In this document: positions 50,991 through 59,428 of the stretch, one piece after another
Layout of the letters: each line of letters starts with the position of its first letter
Position numbering within the stretch: the first letter of the stretch is position 1
DNA from: an uncultured Muribaculaceae bacterium
Lineage (GTDB): Bacteria; Bacteroidota; Bacteroidia; Bacteroidales; Muribaculaceae
Direction: 5' to 3'
DNA: 64,000 nt
Assembly (NCBI GenBank): GCA_910583795.1
Contig: CAJTZQ010000001.1
Location: 70,046-134,045, forward strand
Translations under genes and position numbers: made by a program
The notes under the pieces: generated by a model
What the model was told of the DNA's origin: nothing
The model's input: only the letters and a program-made list of their open reading frames with translations
The model's database searches: none

Positions 50991-51977
50991 GTGACACGAT
51001 CTAAAGGAATTGGGAAAACAGGTTTAGTGCTTGCTGTCATGGCAATGATTGCCATGACAGCAGTATCTTACTTACTTCGCCCGGACTCCAGACTATCCGG
51101 AGAACTTGGCATATGCCTCCCGTCGCCCAACCTTTGGGAAATTAATCCGGTGTCATCCTGGATTATCAACACCGTGCTGACAGGAGCTGTTGCCTTTGGA
51201 GCATTTTTCCTTAACCGCACACATAACTTCATCCGGTCCACGCAACCGGTGCTCCCGGTAATGTTTCTATTACTTGCCGGTTCAAATCCCTGGATTAACT
51301 ATTATCTATCTTCCTCCACATTGATATGTGCAATCAATCTGATATCATTGTCGATATTGTTCGGAGAATATAATTCCCGCAATGCCACTCAGCCCATGTT
51401 TGCCATAGGCACCTTCATGTCGGTGGGGTCGATGTTTCAGTATGCCTTTCTGCCGATGATTGTGGCATATGTTCTTGGCGCCATCATAATGAAAGCTTTC
51501 AGATTTAAAGAATTTTTGGCGCTTGGGATGGGATTGATCGCACCATACTGGGTAGGGATAGGTCTCGGGCTCATCAGTCTTGACTCTTTTCAAATGCCTG
51601 ATATAACAAATCTTTTCAGCAATTTTGCAAAAGCATCTGAAATATTTGTTTTGGCAGTAAGTGTCGGGACGGCGATATTCTTCGGCGCGCTGCTTGCCTT
51701 AAACAACAGTATAAAACTTTATGCAGGCAATTCAAGAGTCAACGCACAAAACATGACAATCACTTTATTAGGTGTGGTCTGCACAATCTGTATCATTGTT
51801 GATTTCTCAAATATGTTAGCCTATCTCGGCACATTATATCTTACAGTAGCTGTCCAAGTGGCAAACATGTGCGCCTTGTGGAGAATAAAAAGAGAATGGC
51901 TTGTTGTCTTTATACCGGCAATAATATATATAGGATTTTTTATTGCGATGATTCTTAGTGGATTTAACCAGGGATAA
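50991..51977 (+). CDS. Polytopic membrane protein of unknown function
   Basis: A 328-residue integral membrane protein with about eight to nine hydrophobic helices and short loops (for example GLVLAVMAMIAMTAVSYLL, MIVAYVLGAIIMKAF, LVVFIPAIIYIGFFIAMIL). The start is GTG at 50991; there is no better ATG before the first helix. I do not recognise a function. It resembles a Bacteroidetes-restricted membrane family (DUF6427-like) often near pdxB and RNA-modification genes. It is followed by a palindromic repeat and pdxB. Confidence 0.7.
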   Translation: MTRSKGIGKTGLVLAVMAMIAMTAVSYLLRPDSRLSGELGICLPSPNLWEINPVSSWIINTVLTGAVAFGAFFLNRTHNFIRSTQPVLPVMFLLLAGSNPWINYYLSSSTLICAINLISLSILFGEYNSRNATQPMFAIGTFMSVGSMFQYAFLPMIVAYVLGAIIMKAFRFKEFLALGMGLIAPYWVGIGLGLISLDSFQMPDITNLFSNFAKASEIFVLAVSVGTAIFFGALLALNNSIKLYAGNSRVNAQNMTITLLGVVCTICIIVDFSNMLAYLGTLYLTVAVQVANMCALWRIKREWLVVFIPAIIYIGFFIAMILSGFNQG

Positions 51978-51984
51978 ACAATTC

Positions 51985-52012
51985 AGCTTTCGCAAACGAA
52001 AGCGAGATTAAC
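51985..52012 (+). repeat. Palindromic intergenic repeat, single-hairpin copy in the pdxB leader
   Basis: AGCTTTCGCAAACGAAAGC forms an 8-bp stem, followed by GAGATTAAC as in copies A and B. It ends 13 bp before the pdxB ATG. Confidence 0.65.
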
Positions 52013-52025
52013 ATTTGCATAAATT

Positions 52026-53045
52026 ATGGAGTGTAAACTCAACATTATAGCTGACAATAAAATCCCATTCCTGAATGGACGTCTTGAGAGCGTTGCCAAT
52101 GTGACTTATGCCGCACCGGAATCGTTTGACCGTGACCTTGTAAAAAATGCTGACGCATTGATAATCAGGACACGCACCCGCTGCGACGCCTCTCTTTTGG
52201 AAGGCTCATCTGTAAAATTAATAGCCACAGCAACAATCGGGACAGACCACATTGATCTTGAATGGTGCAGGAATAATAACATCGAAATACTCAACGCGGC
52301 AGGCTGCAACGCACCCGGAGTGGCTCAATACGTATGGTCGTCATTACTAAGAAACGGTTTTGACCCTAAAGAAGACACATTGGGGGTCATAGGCTATGGA
52401 AATGTAGGGTCGATAGTCGCAGACTGGGGTAAAAAATTAGGATGCCGCATACTCGTTTGCGATCCTCCCAGAAAGAAATCTGGCATGAAAGATGTGGATT
52501 ATCTAAATTTAGACCAAGTTCTTCATGAAGCTGATGCCGTCACCTTGCACACACCATTGACCACCACGGGAGAGGATGCAACGTTCCACATGATCGATGT
52601 AAAACATTTGGATATGTTGAAAAGAGGGGCAATACTCATCAATGCGGCAAGAGGCGGTGTAGTCGACAATGAAGCCTGGAAAAATCATTTGAAAGAGGGG
52701 AGAACCAAGGCTTTCATCGACACATGGGAATGGGAACCTGAAATTGACAGGGAGCTTCTTAAATTGGCAACTATTGCAACGCCTCACATAGCAGGTTATT
52801 CTTTTGAAGGGAAACAGCGTGCAACCCGTATGGCTCTTGAAGCCGTGGAACAATATTTTGGTATACATACCGACAAATCGGGGTTAGAAGGGATATACCA
52901 TACTCCGTCGGGAATCGCCACTGAGATAATCTGCGCTTCTTATAACCCGTTTTCCGACACGAATGCACTGAGAGCTAATCCTGACCGTTTTGAGCAACTG
53001 AGGGGTGACTATAACTATCGTAAAGAGCCTCAGATGGACAAGTAA
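52026..53045 (+). CDS. pdxB: Erythronate-4-phosphate dehydrogenase PdxB
   Basis: A 339-residue D-2-hydroxyacid dehydrogenase of the DXP-dependent pyridoxal phosphate pathway. IIADNKIPFLNGRLE near the N-terminus is the PdxB hallmark, GYGNVGS (123-129) binds NAD, and LINAARGGVVDN and ATPHIAGYSFEGK carry the catalytic Arg and His. The C-terminal dimerisation part is shorter than in E. coli (378 residues). It is in a run with RNase H and queG. Confidence 0.94.
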   Translation: MECKLNIIADNKIPFLNGRLESVANVTYAAPESFDRDLVKNADALIIRTRTRCDASLLEGSSVKLIATATIGTDHIDLEWCRNNNIEILNAAGCNAPGVAQYVWSSLLRNGFDPKEDTLGVIGYGNVGSIVADWGKKLGCRILVCDPPRKKSGMKDVDYLNLDQVLHEADAVTLHTPLTTTGEDATFHMIDVKHLDMLKRGAILINAARGGVVDNEAWKNHLKEGRTKAFIDTWEWEPEIDRELLKLATIATPHIAGYSFEGKQRATRMALEAVEQYFGIHTDKSGLEGIYHTPSGIATEIICASYNPFSDTNALRANPDRFEQLRGDYNYRKEPQMDK

Positions 53046-53086
53046 TGAGAATCCAGGATTTGAACTTAATTTAACCTGCACTTCAG

Positions 53087-53752
53087 ATGGCTAAAGATAA
53101 AAAATATTATGTGATTTTCAAAGGTCATAATCCGGGGGTATATGACGATTGGAACGATGCCAAAGAGCAAATCGACGGATTTTCCAATCCGGTATACAAA
53201 GGATATGGCAGTCCCTCTGAAGCAGCCGAGGCATATCGCAAATTCAGTCGTAATGCAGACAACGGAGACCTTGGAAAATTTCTCGCGGAAGCAAGCCTGA
53301 GGTCTCTTCCAAAACCCAGGCAACCAGACTATATGACAAATCCGGAAGTTGATCTTGATGCCTGGGCGGTGGATGCTTCATGCCTTGGCAATCCCGGTAA
53401 AATGGAATATCAGGGTGTTGAACTTATGACCGGACGAATCATTTTTCGTATCGGCCCGTTTGAAGATGCCACAAATAATATCGGGGAGTTTTTAGCAATT
53501 GTACATGCAATGGCACTCATGTCGAGAGAAGGTAAGTTTCATAATATTTATTCTGACTCCGTCTCAGGGATGTCTTGGGTCAGAAACCGAAAAATAAAAA
53601 CCCAACTCCAGCAGACCTCTAACAACGCAAAAGTGTTTGAGCTTATGGCGAGAGCTCTGACCTGGCTTCATACGCACCAGTTTCCCGCAAAAGTATTAAA
53701 ATGGCAAACCGACCGGTGGGGAGAGATACCGGCAGATTTCGGAAGGAAATAG
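53087..53752 (+). CDS. Ribonuclease H with N-terminal viroplasmin (HBD-like) domain
   Basis: A 221-residue protein. The first about 50 residues (KKYYVIFKGHNPGVYDDWND, then YGSPSEAAEAYRKF) are the small hybrid-binding/viroplasmin domain found in RNase H1. The catalytic domain has acidic residues in VDASCLGNPG, NNIGEFLAIV and IYSDSVSG and ends with TDRWGEIPADFGRK. It would degrade RNA in RNA-DNA hybrids. The RNase H part is more divergent than E. coli RnhA, but the D-E-D-D set is present. It lies 13 bp before queG. Confidence 0.88.
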   Translation: MAKDKKYYVIFKGHNPGVYDDWNDAKEQIDGFSNPVYKGYGSPSEAAEAYRKFSRNADNGDLGKFLAEASLRSLPKPRQPDYMTNPEVDLDAWAVDASCLGNPGKMEYQGVELMTGRIIFRIGPFEDATNNIGEFLAIVHAMALMSREGKFHNIYSDSVSGMSWVRNRKIKTQLQQTSNNAKVFELMARALTWLHTHQFPAKVLKWQTDRWGEIPADFGRK

Positions 53753-53765
53753 GGTAGAGCGCCAT

Positions 53766-54713
53766 ATGAACTGTCACGAAGGGGAAAATATCAAAGACAA
53801 TATCCGCAAGGCTTTGCAGAAATCAGGAGCAGTGGCAATAGGATTCGCCAAGGCAGCCCCTGTTGAGGCAGATGTCATCGATGGTTACAATCGTTGGATA
53901 GAGAAGGGGAATAATGCAGGCATGGACTATCTCAAACGCCATGCCGCACTTAAGGCAGACCCCTCTCATGTGCTGGAGAATGTCGCAACCGTAATAAGTT
54001 TGGCATTCAGCTATGCGCCCTATCAAAGACGGGACCCGAGTTTGCCGAAGATCGCATTCTATGCTTATGGCGAAGACTACCACGATGTATTGAGAAAACG
54101 TCTTAAGCCAATCGTGGAACTATTAAAGAACGAGTATGGAGGGGAATGGAGAATTTGTATAGATTCCGCCCCGTTGCCCGAAAGATATTGGGCAATAAAA
54201 TGTGGAATAGGCAAAAGAGGAAAAAACGGCTCTGTAATCGTTGATAATTTCGGCAGCTATATTTTCCTTACCGAAATCCTTACAACGGTCACAGTGGCTC
54301 CTGACGAGCCGAGAGGGGATATGTGCATCGGTTGCGGAGATTGCATCAAGGCATGTCCACAGGGAGCACTGAAGTCTGACGGCACTATTGATTCTCGTAA
54401 ATGTATAAATTATCTCACGATAGAACATCGGGGAAAATGGGAAAAAGAGAATATGGAAGCCATGCAGACTGAAGCTGCAAAAAATTCGCTTTACGGCTGC
54501 GACATATGTCAGGAAGTATGCCCCCATAACAGAAATATCCCTGCCACAAATATCCCTGAATTTCGACCTAAAGATGAACTCCTGTCTTTGACATCAGAAG
54601 AAGCCATGAAAATGACACAGGAGGAATTTTCAAAATTCTTTAAAGGCTCACCGATAAAGCGGGCAAAACTCGAGGGGCTGGCGAGAAATGCCGCGAATAT
54701 TACGATAGGCTAA
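53766..54713 (+). CDS. queG: Epoxyqueuosine reductase QueG
   Basis: A 315-residue cobalamin- and iron-sulfur-dependent enzyme that reduces epoxyqueuosine to queuosine at tRNA wobble position 34. AIGFAKAAPVEADVID and CIDSAPLPERYWAIKCGIG are family motifs; the [4Fe-4S] ligands are CIGCGDCIKACPQGA (about 187-201) and CDICQEVCPHN (about 245-255). It ends convergently with the Sel1 gene: the two stop codons overlap (54710-54713) with no intervening terminator. Confidence 0.95.
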   Translation: MNCHEGENIKDNIRKALQKSGAVAIGFAKAAPVEADVIDGYNRWIEKGNNAGMDYLKRHAALKADPSHVLENVATVISLAFSYAPYQRRDPSLPKIAFYAYGEDYHDVLRKRLKPIVELLKNEYGGEWRICIDSAPLPERYWAIKCGIGKRGKNGSVIVDNFGSYIFLTEILTTVTVAPDEPRGDMCIGCGDCIKACPQGALKSDGTIDSRKCINYLTIEHRGKWEKENMEAMQTEAAKNSLYGCDICQEVCPHNRNIPATNIPEFRPKDELLSLTSEEAMKMTQEEFSKFFKGSPIKRAKLEGLARNAANITIG

Positions 54714-55699
54714 CGTCCTCGAGATAATCCTCGAATAAGGAGCCGCGAAGCTGTTTCAGCATCAGTTATACCGGCTGACGCTGCACGTTCATACCAATAA
54801 GCGGCAGGAGGCACTGAATCGGGAAGGGCATCCGGGAAAACATCAAGCAGTTCAGCAATAATGAATTGAGCAGACGGGTTGCCTAATTTCGCTGCTCGCA
54901 GATAGAAATCTATCGACAAATCATGATTGTAATCCACCCCTTTACCTTTTGAATATGCATCCCCGAGCAACCCCAATGCATCCGGATTGTCATCCCTTGC
55001 AGCATTTTCAAACAATATGGCCGCAGCCATCGGAGCTTTATGGGAATAATAATATCTACCGAGAGCAACAGCTGAGTCGGCAGATATTTTTTCCCATTTA
55101 TTACCCATCATTGACATCAGTTTCAGTTCCGCATCCCGTAAGCCCTTATTAATCGCACGATTGTAGAGTGTGACAGCGAGTGCTGTATCGGCATCCACTC
55201 CCAATCCCTTACGGTAAAGATCGGCAAGCTGGCTCTCAGCCTGGGGGAGCCCCGCATCCGCAGCTTTCTTCAGCCAATATGCCCCTTTTTTATAGTCGTG
55301 AGGCACAATATCGCTTTCTATCAATAAATAACCCAAATTATTTGCAGCGGATAGATCACCGTCGGCGGCAGCTTTTGTGATCCAGAAAAGCGCGGAATCT
55401 ATATTTTGTTCCACATATTCCCCTTTAAAATACCTGAATCCAAGATAATTTTCCGCACGTGCATATCCCTTTGCCGCAGACATCCTGTATAAAGCCGTTG
55501 AACGGGCGGAATCTATCTGTACTGAATCAAAACCCTTGTCGTGCAGGGAAGCGAGATCATAGAGCGATTTTGAGTCCCCTGAATTTGCCTTTCTCACAAG
55601 TTCTCTTACGGCAAGACGCCTGTGAGTCACTTCTTCAGAAGCGACTGTACTTGCCAAAAGCAAGAAAATGAAAAGGAAAGGGAAGGCTCTTAACATCAT
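54710..55699 (-). CDS. Secreted Sel1-like repeat protein
   Basis: A 329-residue exported protein with a signal peptide (LRAFPFLFIFLLLASTVAS) followed by about seven Sel1-type 36-residue helical repeats, visible as YRMSAAKGYARAENYLGF, WITKAAADGDLSAANNLGYL, WLKKAADAGLPQAESQLADL and FYLRAAKLGNPSAQFIIAEL. Sel1 repeats are protein-protein scaffolds; the partner is unknown. Its start overlaps the stop of the upstream PorW/SprE-like gene by 4 nt, so the two are probably cotranslated and may act together at the cell envelope. Confidence 0.85.
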   Translation of the reverse strand: MMLRAFPFLFIFLLLASTVASEEVTHRRLAVRELVRKANSGDSKSLYDLASLHDKGFDSVQIDSARSTALYRMSAAKGYARAENYLGFRYFKGEYVEQNIDSALFWITKAAADGDLSAANNLGYLLIESDIVPHDYKKGAYWLKKAADAGLPQAESQLADLYRKGLGVDADTALAVTLYNRAINKGLRDAELKLMSMMGNKWEKISADSAVALGRYYYSHKAPMAAAILFENAARDDNPDALGLLGDAYSKGKGVDYNHDLSIDFYLRAAKLGNPSAQFIIAELLDVFPDALPDSVPPAAYWYERAASAGITDAETASRLLIRGLSRGR

Positions 55700-58500
55700 T
55701 CGGGAGTCAGTATATCTTGTTCAACCTTCTCGGTGGCGGCATTCTCCCGAAAACGGAAGTATTCTTCAAAGGAACGCCCCCTGCGGAGGAGAAGTTCAAA
55801 GTTTGACTTAGAGATCATCACCGGTCTTACCTCTTGTGGCAAATCGAGATCAGACTTTTCCATGACAGTGCGATAATGCTCAAGTTCTCTCAGATTGGCA
55901 AACCCCTTGACCACAAGCAATCCCATATTCGAAAAGCTCATTGGTTCAAGATCAAAGTCTTTTACCACAAATGATGAGAAATTGAAACGCGCCACGTCAT
56001 AAAGCACAAGGTTGGGATTTACAGAATCAAGCGGAAAGGCAAAGACAAGATAATGAGGAGAATCAGGATCATTGTCGAAATTAGCGGGAATACTGTCTTC
56101 TCCCTCTTCGATCTCATCGTCCGACAAACGTGTTTCCCAAAGCATTCCTCGTGAGTTCGTCATTCCGGAATGGGGTTTTCTTCCGGCTTTAAGTCCTCTA
56201 AGGATACCTGATGCCATATCCGTCATATCTGTATCCGGCCATTTTTGCAATAGTTCCGTCAGGCGATCCTTAAACACACCATATTCCCCTTCAGTGAGAT
56301 AAGACAAGGCATCGATAAATATGAATTTAGGCAATAAAGGAGACAACGGATAATCCTTCTCCATATCATTAGTCAGCCTATGCACCTCCTTATTATCGTC
56401 GGAAAGATAGGCGGCATAAGCTGTGGCATAGATTTGTTCCTGCAAGTCATGCATCCTCCTCAGATTATCGAAATAATCAGGATTAGACAGGGCTTGTCCG
56501 TAAGGGCTTTCAGGGAAATCCGAAAGTATTTTATTGCGCCATTTATCCGCAAGACTTTTGTCATTTTCCCTGCAAGCCATAAGATACATATTATAATAGA
56601 CATCAAGGCGATAGATATTGTCGGGATACCTACTCTCAAGCTCGTTGAATTCTTTTCGGGCAGCCTGATAATCATCAAGTTTATCTTTCAAAATCAACCC
56701 CATGTTGTAAAGTCCTTCCTGAACAATATCGTTTGCAGTCTGCAATTCAGCAGGAGTCGACGGGATTTGCCGGAGATAATACTCGATATTATGCGGATCA
56801 TTCTCCAACATGGCTGACTCCTTGTTACTCTCTTGAGAGAAATTGTCATTCGAGGTTTCATCTGAAACATCCGCATCATTTTCCTCATCATCCCATGAAA
56901 AACTTGATTTGTTATGGCGGCGCCAGTCATCTTCAAGTTTACGAGAGCCCCATCTGCGTTGAAATTCAGACTTCCCGGCATTTTTTGCCAATGTATTATA
57001 GAAATACCACGATTTGTCTGCATTCATTGAAAACAACGTGACAGTCTGAGTATTGTTCATGGCAAGAGATTGATCACTCTCTTGTGCTTCAAGAAATTCT
57101 TTACGCCTTGCAGCTTCCTCCGCATCTTTCTCTTGCTTGATCAGATTATCCACAAGTGCCTGACAAGCCGTCTTACGTTCATCCAAAGACATCTCAGCGA
57201 GTCTCAGAAGAGAATCCTGCAACAAGACGTTGCCTGCATACACTGCGAGTTCATCAAGCACATCGCTGCGCAACGACAATTGTTTGTAGCCCGGATAATT
57301 GTCTGGCAAAAGAGGTAACGCTTCGGAATAACATGGTTGCGCTTTCACATACTTCCCCTCATCAAAATATATGTTTCCGAGAGCTATCTGAGCAAGTGCC
57401 TTATCTATGTTGTTACGGGTGGATTTTTCGATTGCAAGAATATAGTTTTTCTTGGCATCCGCGGTGTCTTTCCTGATAAGATAAAGATTTCCTATTGCAT
57501 AATATATCTGATCCAGATACTCCTTGTTACGCTCATATTTGGCGATCGCCCGTAAAGAATTGACTTCACGTTTTATATCACCTCCGGAATAAACTTCGCT
57601 CTGTTTGATACGGGCATTGAATTTTGTGCGATATGGGGTCGAAGCACCCTTGCCGGCATTATCGAAGGCTTCATATGCAAGCTGCTTTTGATCAAGACGT
57701 GAATATATCTGACCAAGAAGAAACCACAGTCTGTTTTTCTGTTGTCCGGATGCAGACCGTGCAGCCTCGCGCAAATAACCTGCCACAGAATCGTATTGTT
57801 CGGTGCGTATCAAGTAATCTGCCCGTACAAGATTATAAAGATGGCGCAACTGATCATCTGTCAATTCTTTTTCTTTTACCAACCTTAGCACATTCTCCGC
57901 TTCATAATTCCAGTTTAGCGCACAATAGCAGAGTGCTTGCCACAATCTTGCTTCTGTCACCACTTTTGGCAACCAATAGAAATGTCGTGAAATGTAAAGA
58001 AAAGTTGTTGCAGCTTCCAAAAAATCGCCGTCGAGATATTGAGCCTTTCCCAACATTAGCCATGCATTATGCAAGAAAGGATTAAACTCATCGCGTGCCC
58101 TGAATGCCTTTTCTTTAGGGGATGAACTGCGTTTTTGCGGTTTTTTAGTGATTGAATGAAGCTGAATAGCCTTTTGCATCTTTTCAATTGTGCGCTTGAA
58201 ATCACCTGTCGGCTGTGGGTATTTGTCATCTGCACGCGCCTCTGCGGGATGAATCAGCAGAAGACGTGTATAATCGTCTTCATACCGGTTTTCCATCTCT
58301 TTAAGAGTCTCCTTATAATGTTCAGAACCATTGAAATATACGTTATAGCGCGTAGTAAATGCCTGCCAGTTGCGTGAAACCGCAGTATTTTTTTTAGTGC
58401 CGCAAGAAGATAATGACAGACACACAGATAACACTATCCCCATCTTAAGGAAAAGATGGCAGAATGCATGGCAACTCCCTATCCAATTGTTGATTTTCAC
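55696..58500 (-). CDS. PorW/SprE-like TPR lipoprotein
   Basis: A 934-residue predicted lipoprotein: GIVLSVCLSLSSC is a lipobox with Cys near residue 33, followed by GTKKNTAVSRNWQAFTTRYN and VYFNGSEHYKE, the opening typical of PorW/SprE. These are outer-membrane TPR lipoproteins that couple the type IX secretion ring (PorK/N) to the Sov translocon in P. gingivalis and to gliding in Flavobacterium. TPR-like helices cover about 150-420 and 590-730. An acidic region with WDDEENDADVSDETSND separates them. No other T9SS gene is in the window, so activity of that system here is unknown. Confidence 0.8.
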   Translation of the reverse strand: MKINNWIGSCHAFCHLFLKMGIVLSVCLSLSSCGTKKNTAVSRNWQAFTTRYNVYFNGSEHYKETLKEMENRYEDDYTRLLLIHPAEARADDKYPQPTGDFKRTIEKMQKAIQLHSITKKPQKRSSSPKEKAFRARDEFNPFLHNAWLMLGKAQYLDGDFLEAATTFLYISRHFYWLPKVVTEARLWQALCYCALNWNYEAENVLRLVKEKELTDDQLRHLYNLVRADYLIRTEQYDSVAGYLREAARSASGQQKNRLWFLLGQIYSRLDQKQLAYEAFDNAGKGASTPYRTKFNARIKQSEVYSGGDIKREVNSLRAIAKYERNKEYLDQIYYAIGNLYLIRKDTADAKKNYILAIEKSTRNNIDKALAQIALGNIYFDEGKYVKAQPCYSEALPLLPDNYPGYKQLSLRSDVLDELAVYAGNVLLQDSLLRLAEMSLDERKTACQALVDNLIKQEKDAEEAARRKEFLEAQESDQSLAMNNTQTVTLFSMNADKSWYFYNTLAKNAGKSEFQRRWGSRKLEDDWRRHNKSSFSWDDEENDADVSDETSNDNFSQESNKESAMLENDPHNIEYYLRQIPSTPAELQTANDIVQEGLYNMGLILKDKLDDYQAARKEFNELESRYPDNIYRLDVYYNMYLMACRENDKSLADKWRNKILSDFPESPYGQALSNPDYFDNLRRMHDLQEQIYATAYAAYLSDDNKEVHRLTNDMEKDYPLSPLLPKFIFIDALSYLTEGEYGVFKDRLTELLQKWPDTDMTDMASGILRGLKAGRKPHSGMTNSRGMLWETRLSDDEIEEGEDSIPANFDNDPDSPHYLVFAFPLDSVNPNLVLYDVARFNFSSFVVKDFDLEPMSFSNMGLLVVKGFANLRELEHYRTVMEKSDLDLPQEVRPVMISKSNFELLLRRGRSFEEYFRFRENAATEKVEQDILTPE

Positions 58501-58576
58501 TAAGCTAATAACGTTTTGGATGCAATTCTTATTGCCATTATCAGTGCTCTCAAGATCTGATGGATGCCTCGATATA

Positions 58577-58610
58577 AAAACAACAGGCTTGAATTCAAGC
58601 CTGTTGTTTT
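58577..58610 (-). terminator. Perfect palindromic terminator after the Ala-rich repeat gene
   Basis: A 34-bp perfect palindrome, half-site AAAACAACAGGCTTGAA, with A and T runs at both ends, 76 bp past the minus-strand stop at 58686. The symmetric ends would allow termination in both directions. Confidence 0.85.
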
Positions 58611-58685
58611 ATATAAAGATTCTGTCTACAGACAGATATTTTAAAGCATATCAATTAATTATATCTGCCCTTGACAAATCATGTC

Positions 58686-59159
58686 TTAATCGATTTTATC
58701 TGCGAGATCCGACAATTTGTCCGCGCCTGCATGAAGAAGATCTGCTGTCTTCCCTTTTAATTTATCAAACACGTCTGATGCCTTGTCTTTCAGCGACTGA
58801 CCTGCCTCTGCCGCCTGATCTTTCAAGGCTGCCGCCCTTTCGGCAGCTGCGTCTTGCAAATGCGCACCCTGTTCCTTAAGCTGGGCAGCCTTGGCAGCGG
58901 CAGCTTCTTTCAGCTCGGCAGCCTTCTCTGCGGCTGCATCCTTTACACTCGCGATCTTCTCAGACGCTGCATCCTGAAGGCTGGCAGCCTTTTCAGCAGC
59001 CGCATCTTGCAATTCTGACACATGGGATTTTGCTGTTTCTTTTGCATTTTCACCTTTCTGTTTAAGATTCTTCACCTCATCGTTGCAAGCCTCTTTGGCA
59101 GCCGCCAAACTCTCTTTTGCAGCATTTACTGCCTGATTCTGATAATTTGTGGTTTCCAT
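58686..59159 (-). CDS. Ala/Lys/Glu-rich 11-residue-repeat helical protein
   Basis: A 157-residue protein with no signal peptide. From about residue 50 it is a near-perfect series of 11-residue repeats (LQDAAAEKAAS, LQDAASEKIAS, VKDAAAEKAAE, LKEAAAAKAAQ and so on), high in Ala, Lys, Glu, Asp and Gln. Such 11-mers form long amphipathic helices, as in LEA group 3 and apolipoprotein-like proteins, and suggest membrane-surface binding or a stress-protective role (inference). The C-terminal part (DVFDKLKGKTADLLHAGADK) breaks the repeat. It is a single gene with its own terminator; no clear promoter was found. Confidence 0.75.
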   Translation of the reverse strand: METTNYQNQAVNAAKESLAAAKEACNDEVKNLKQKGENAKETAKSHVSELQDAAAEKAASLQDAASEKIASVKDAAAEKAAELKEAAAAKAAQLKEQGAHLQDAAAERAAALKDQAAEAGQSLKDKASDVFDKLKGKTADLLHAGADKLSDLADKID

Positions 59160-59428
59160 AATACCTATAAGATTAAATTCTACTTTTAGAAACTGTTTAA
59201 ATTTATTTGTCGAAGAAATTGGGAGGATTTGTCGAGCAGATTTTTGATATTTATGAAGGAGTTATGGGGTTCCATAATAACTGAAAAAATATCATAAAGA
59301 TGCCGACAAAGACCTCAATGACAAGACAAAATTAATTTTAAACAGTTTCTTAACTTATTCGACAAAATATAAACGCTCCAACCTCACCATGGTTAATATC
59401 TTAGTTAAATTTTAACATATCACATTTA

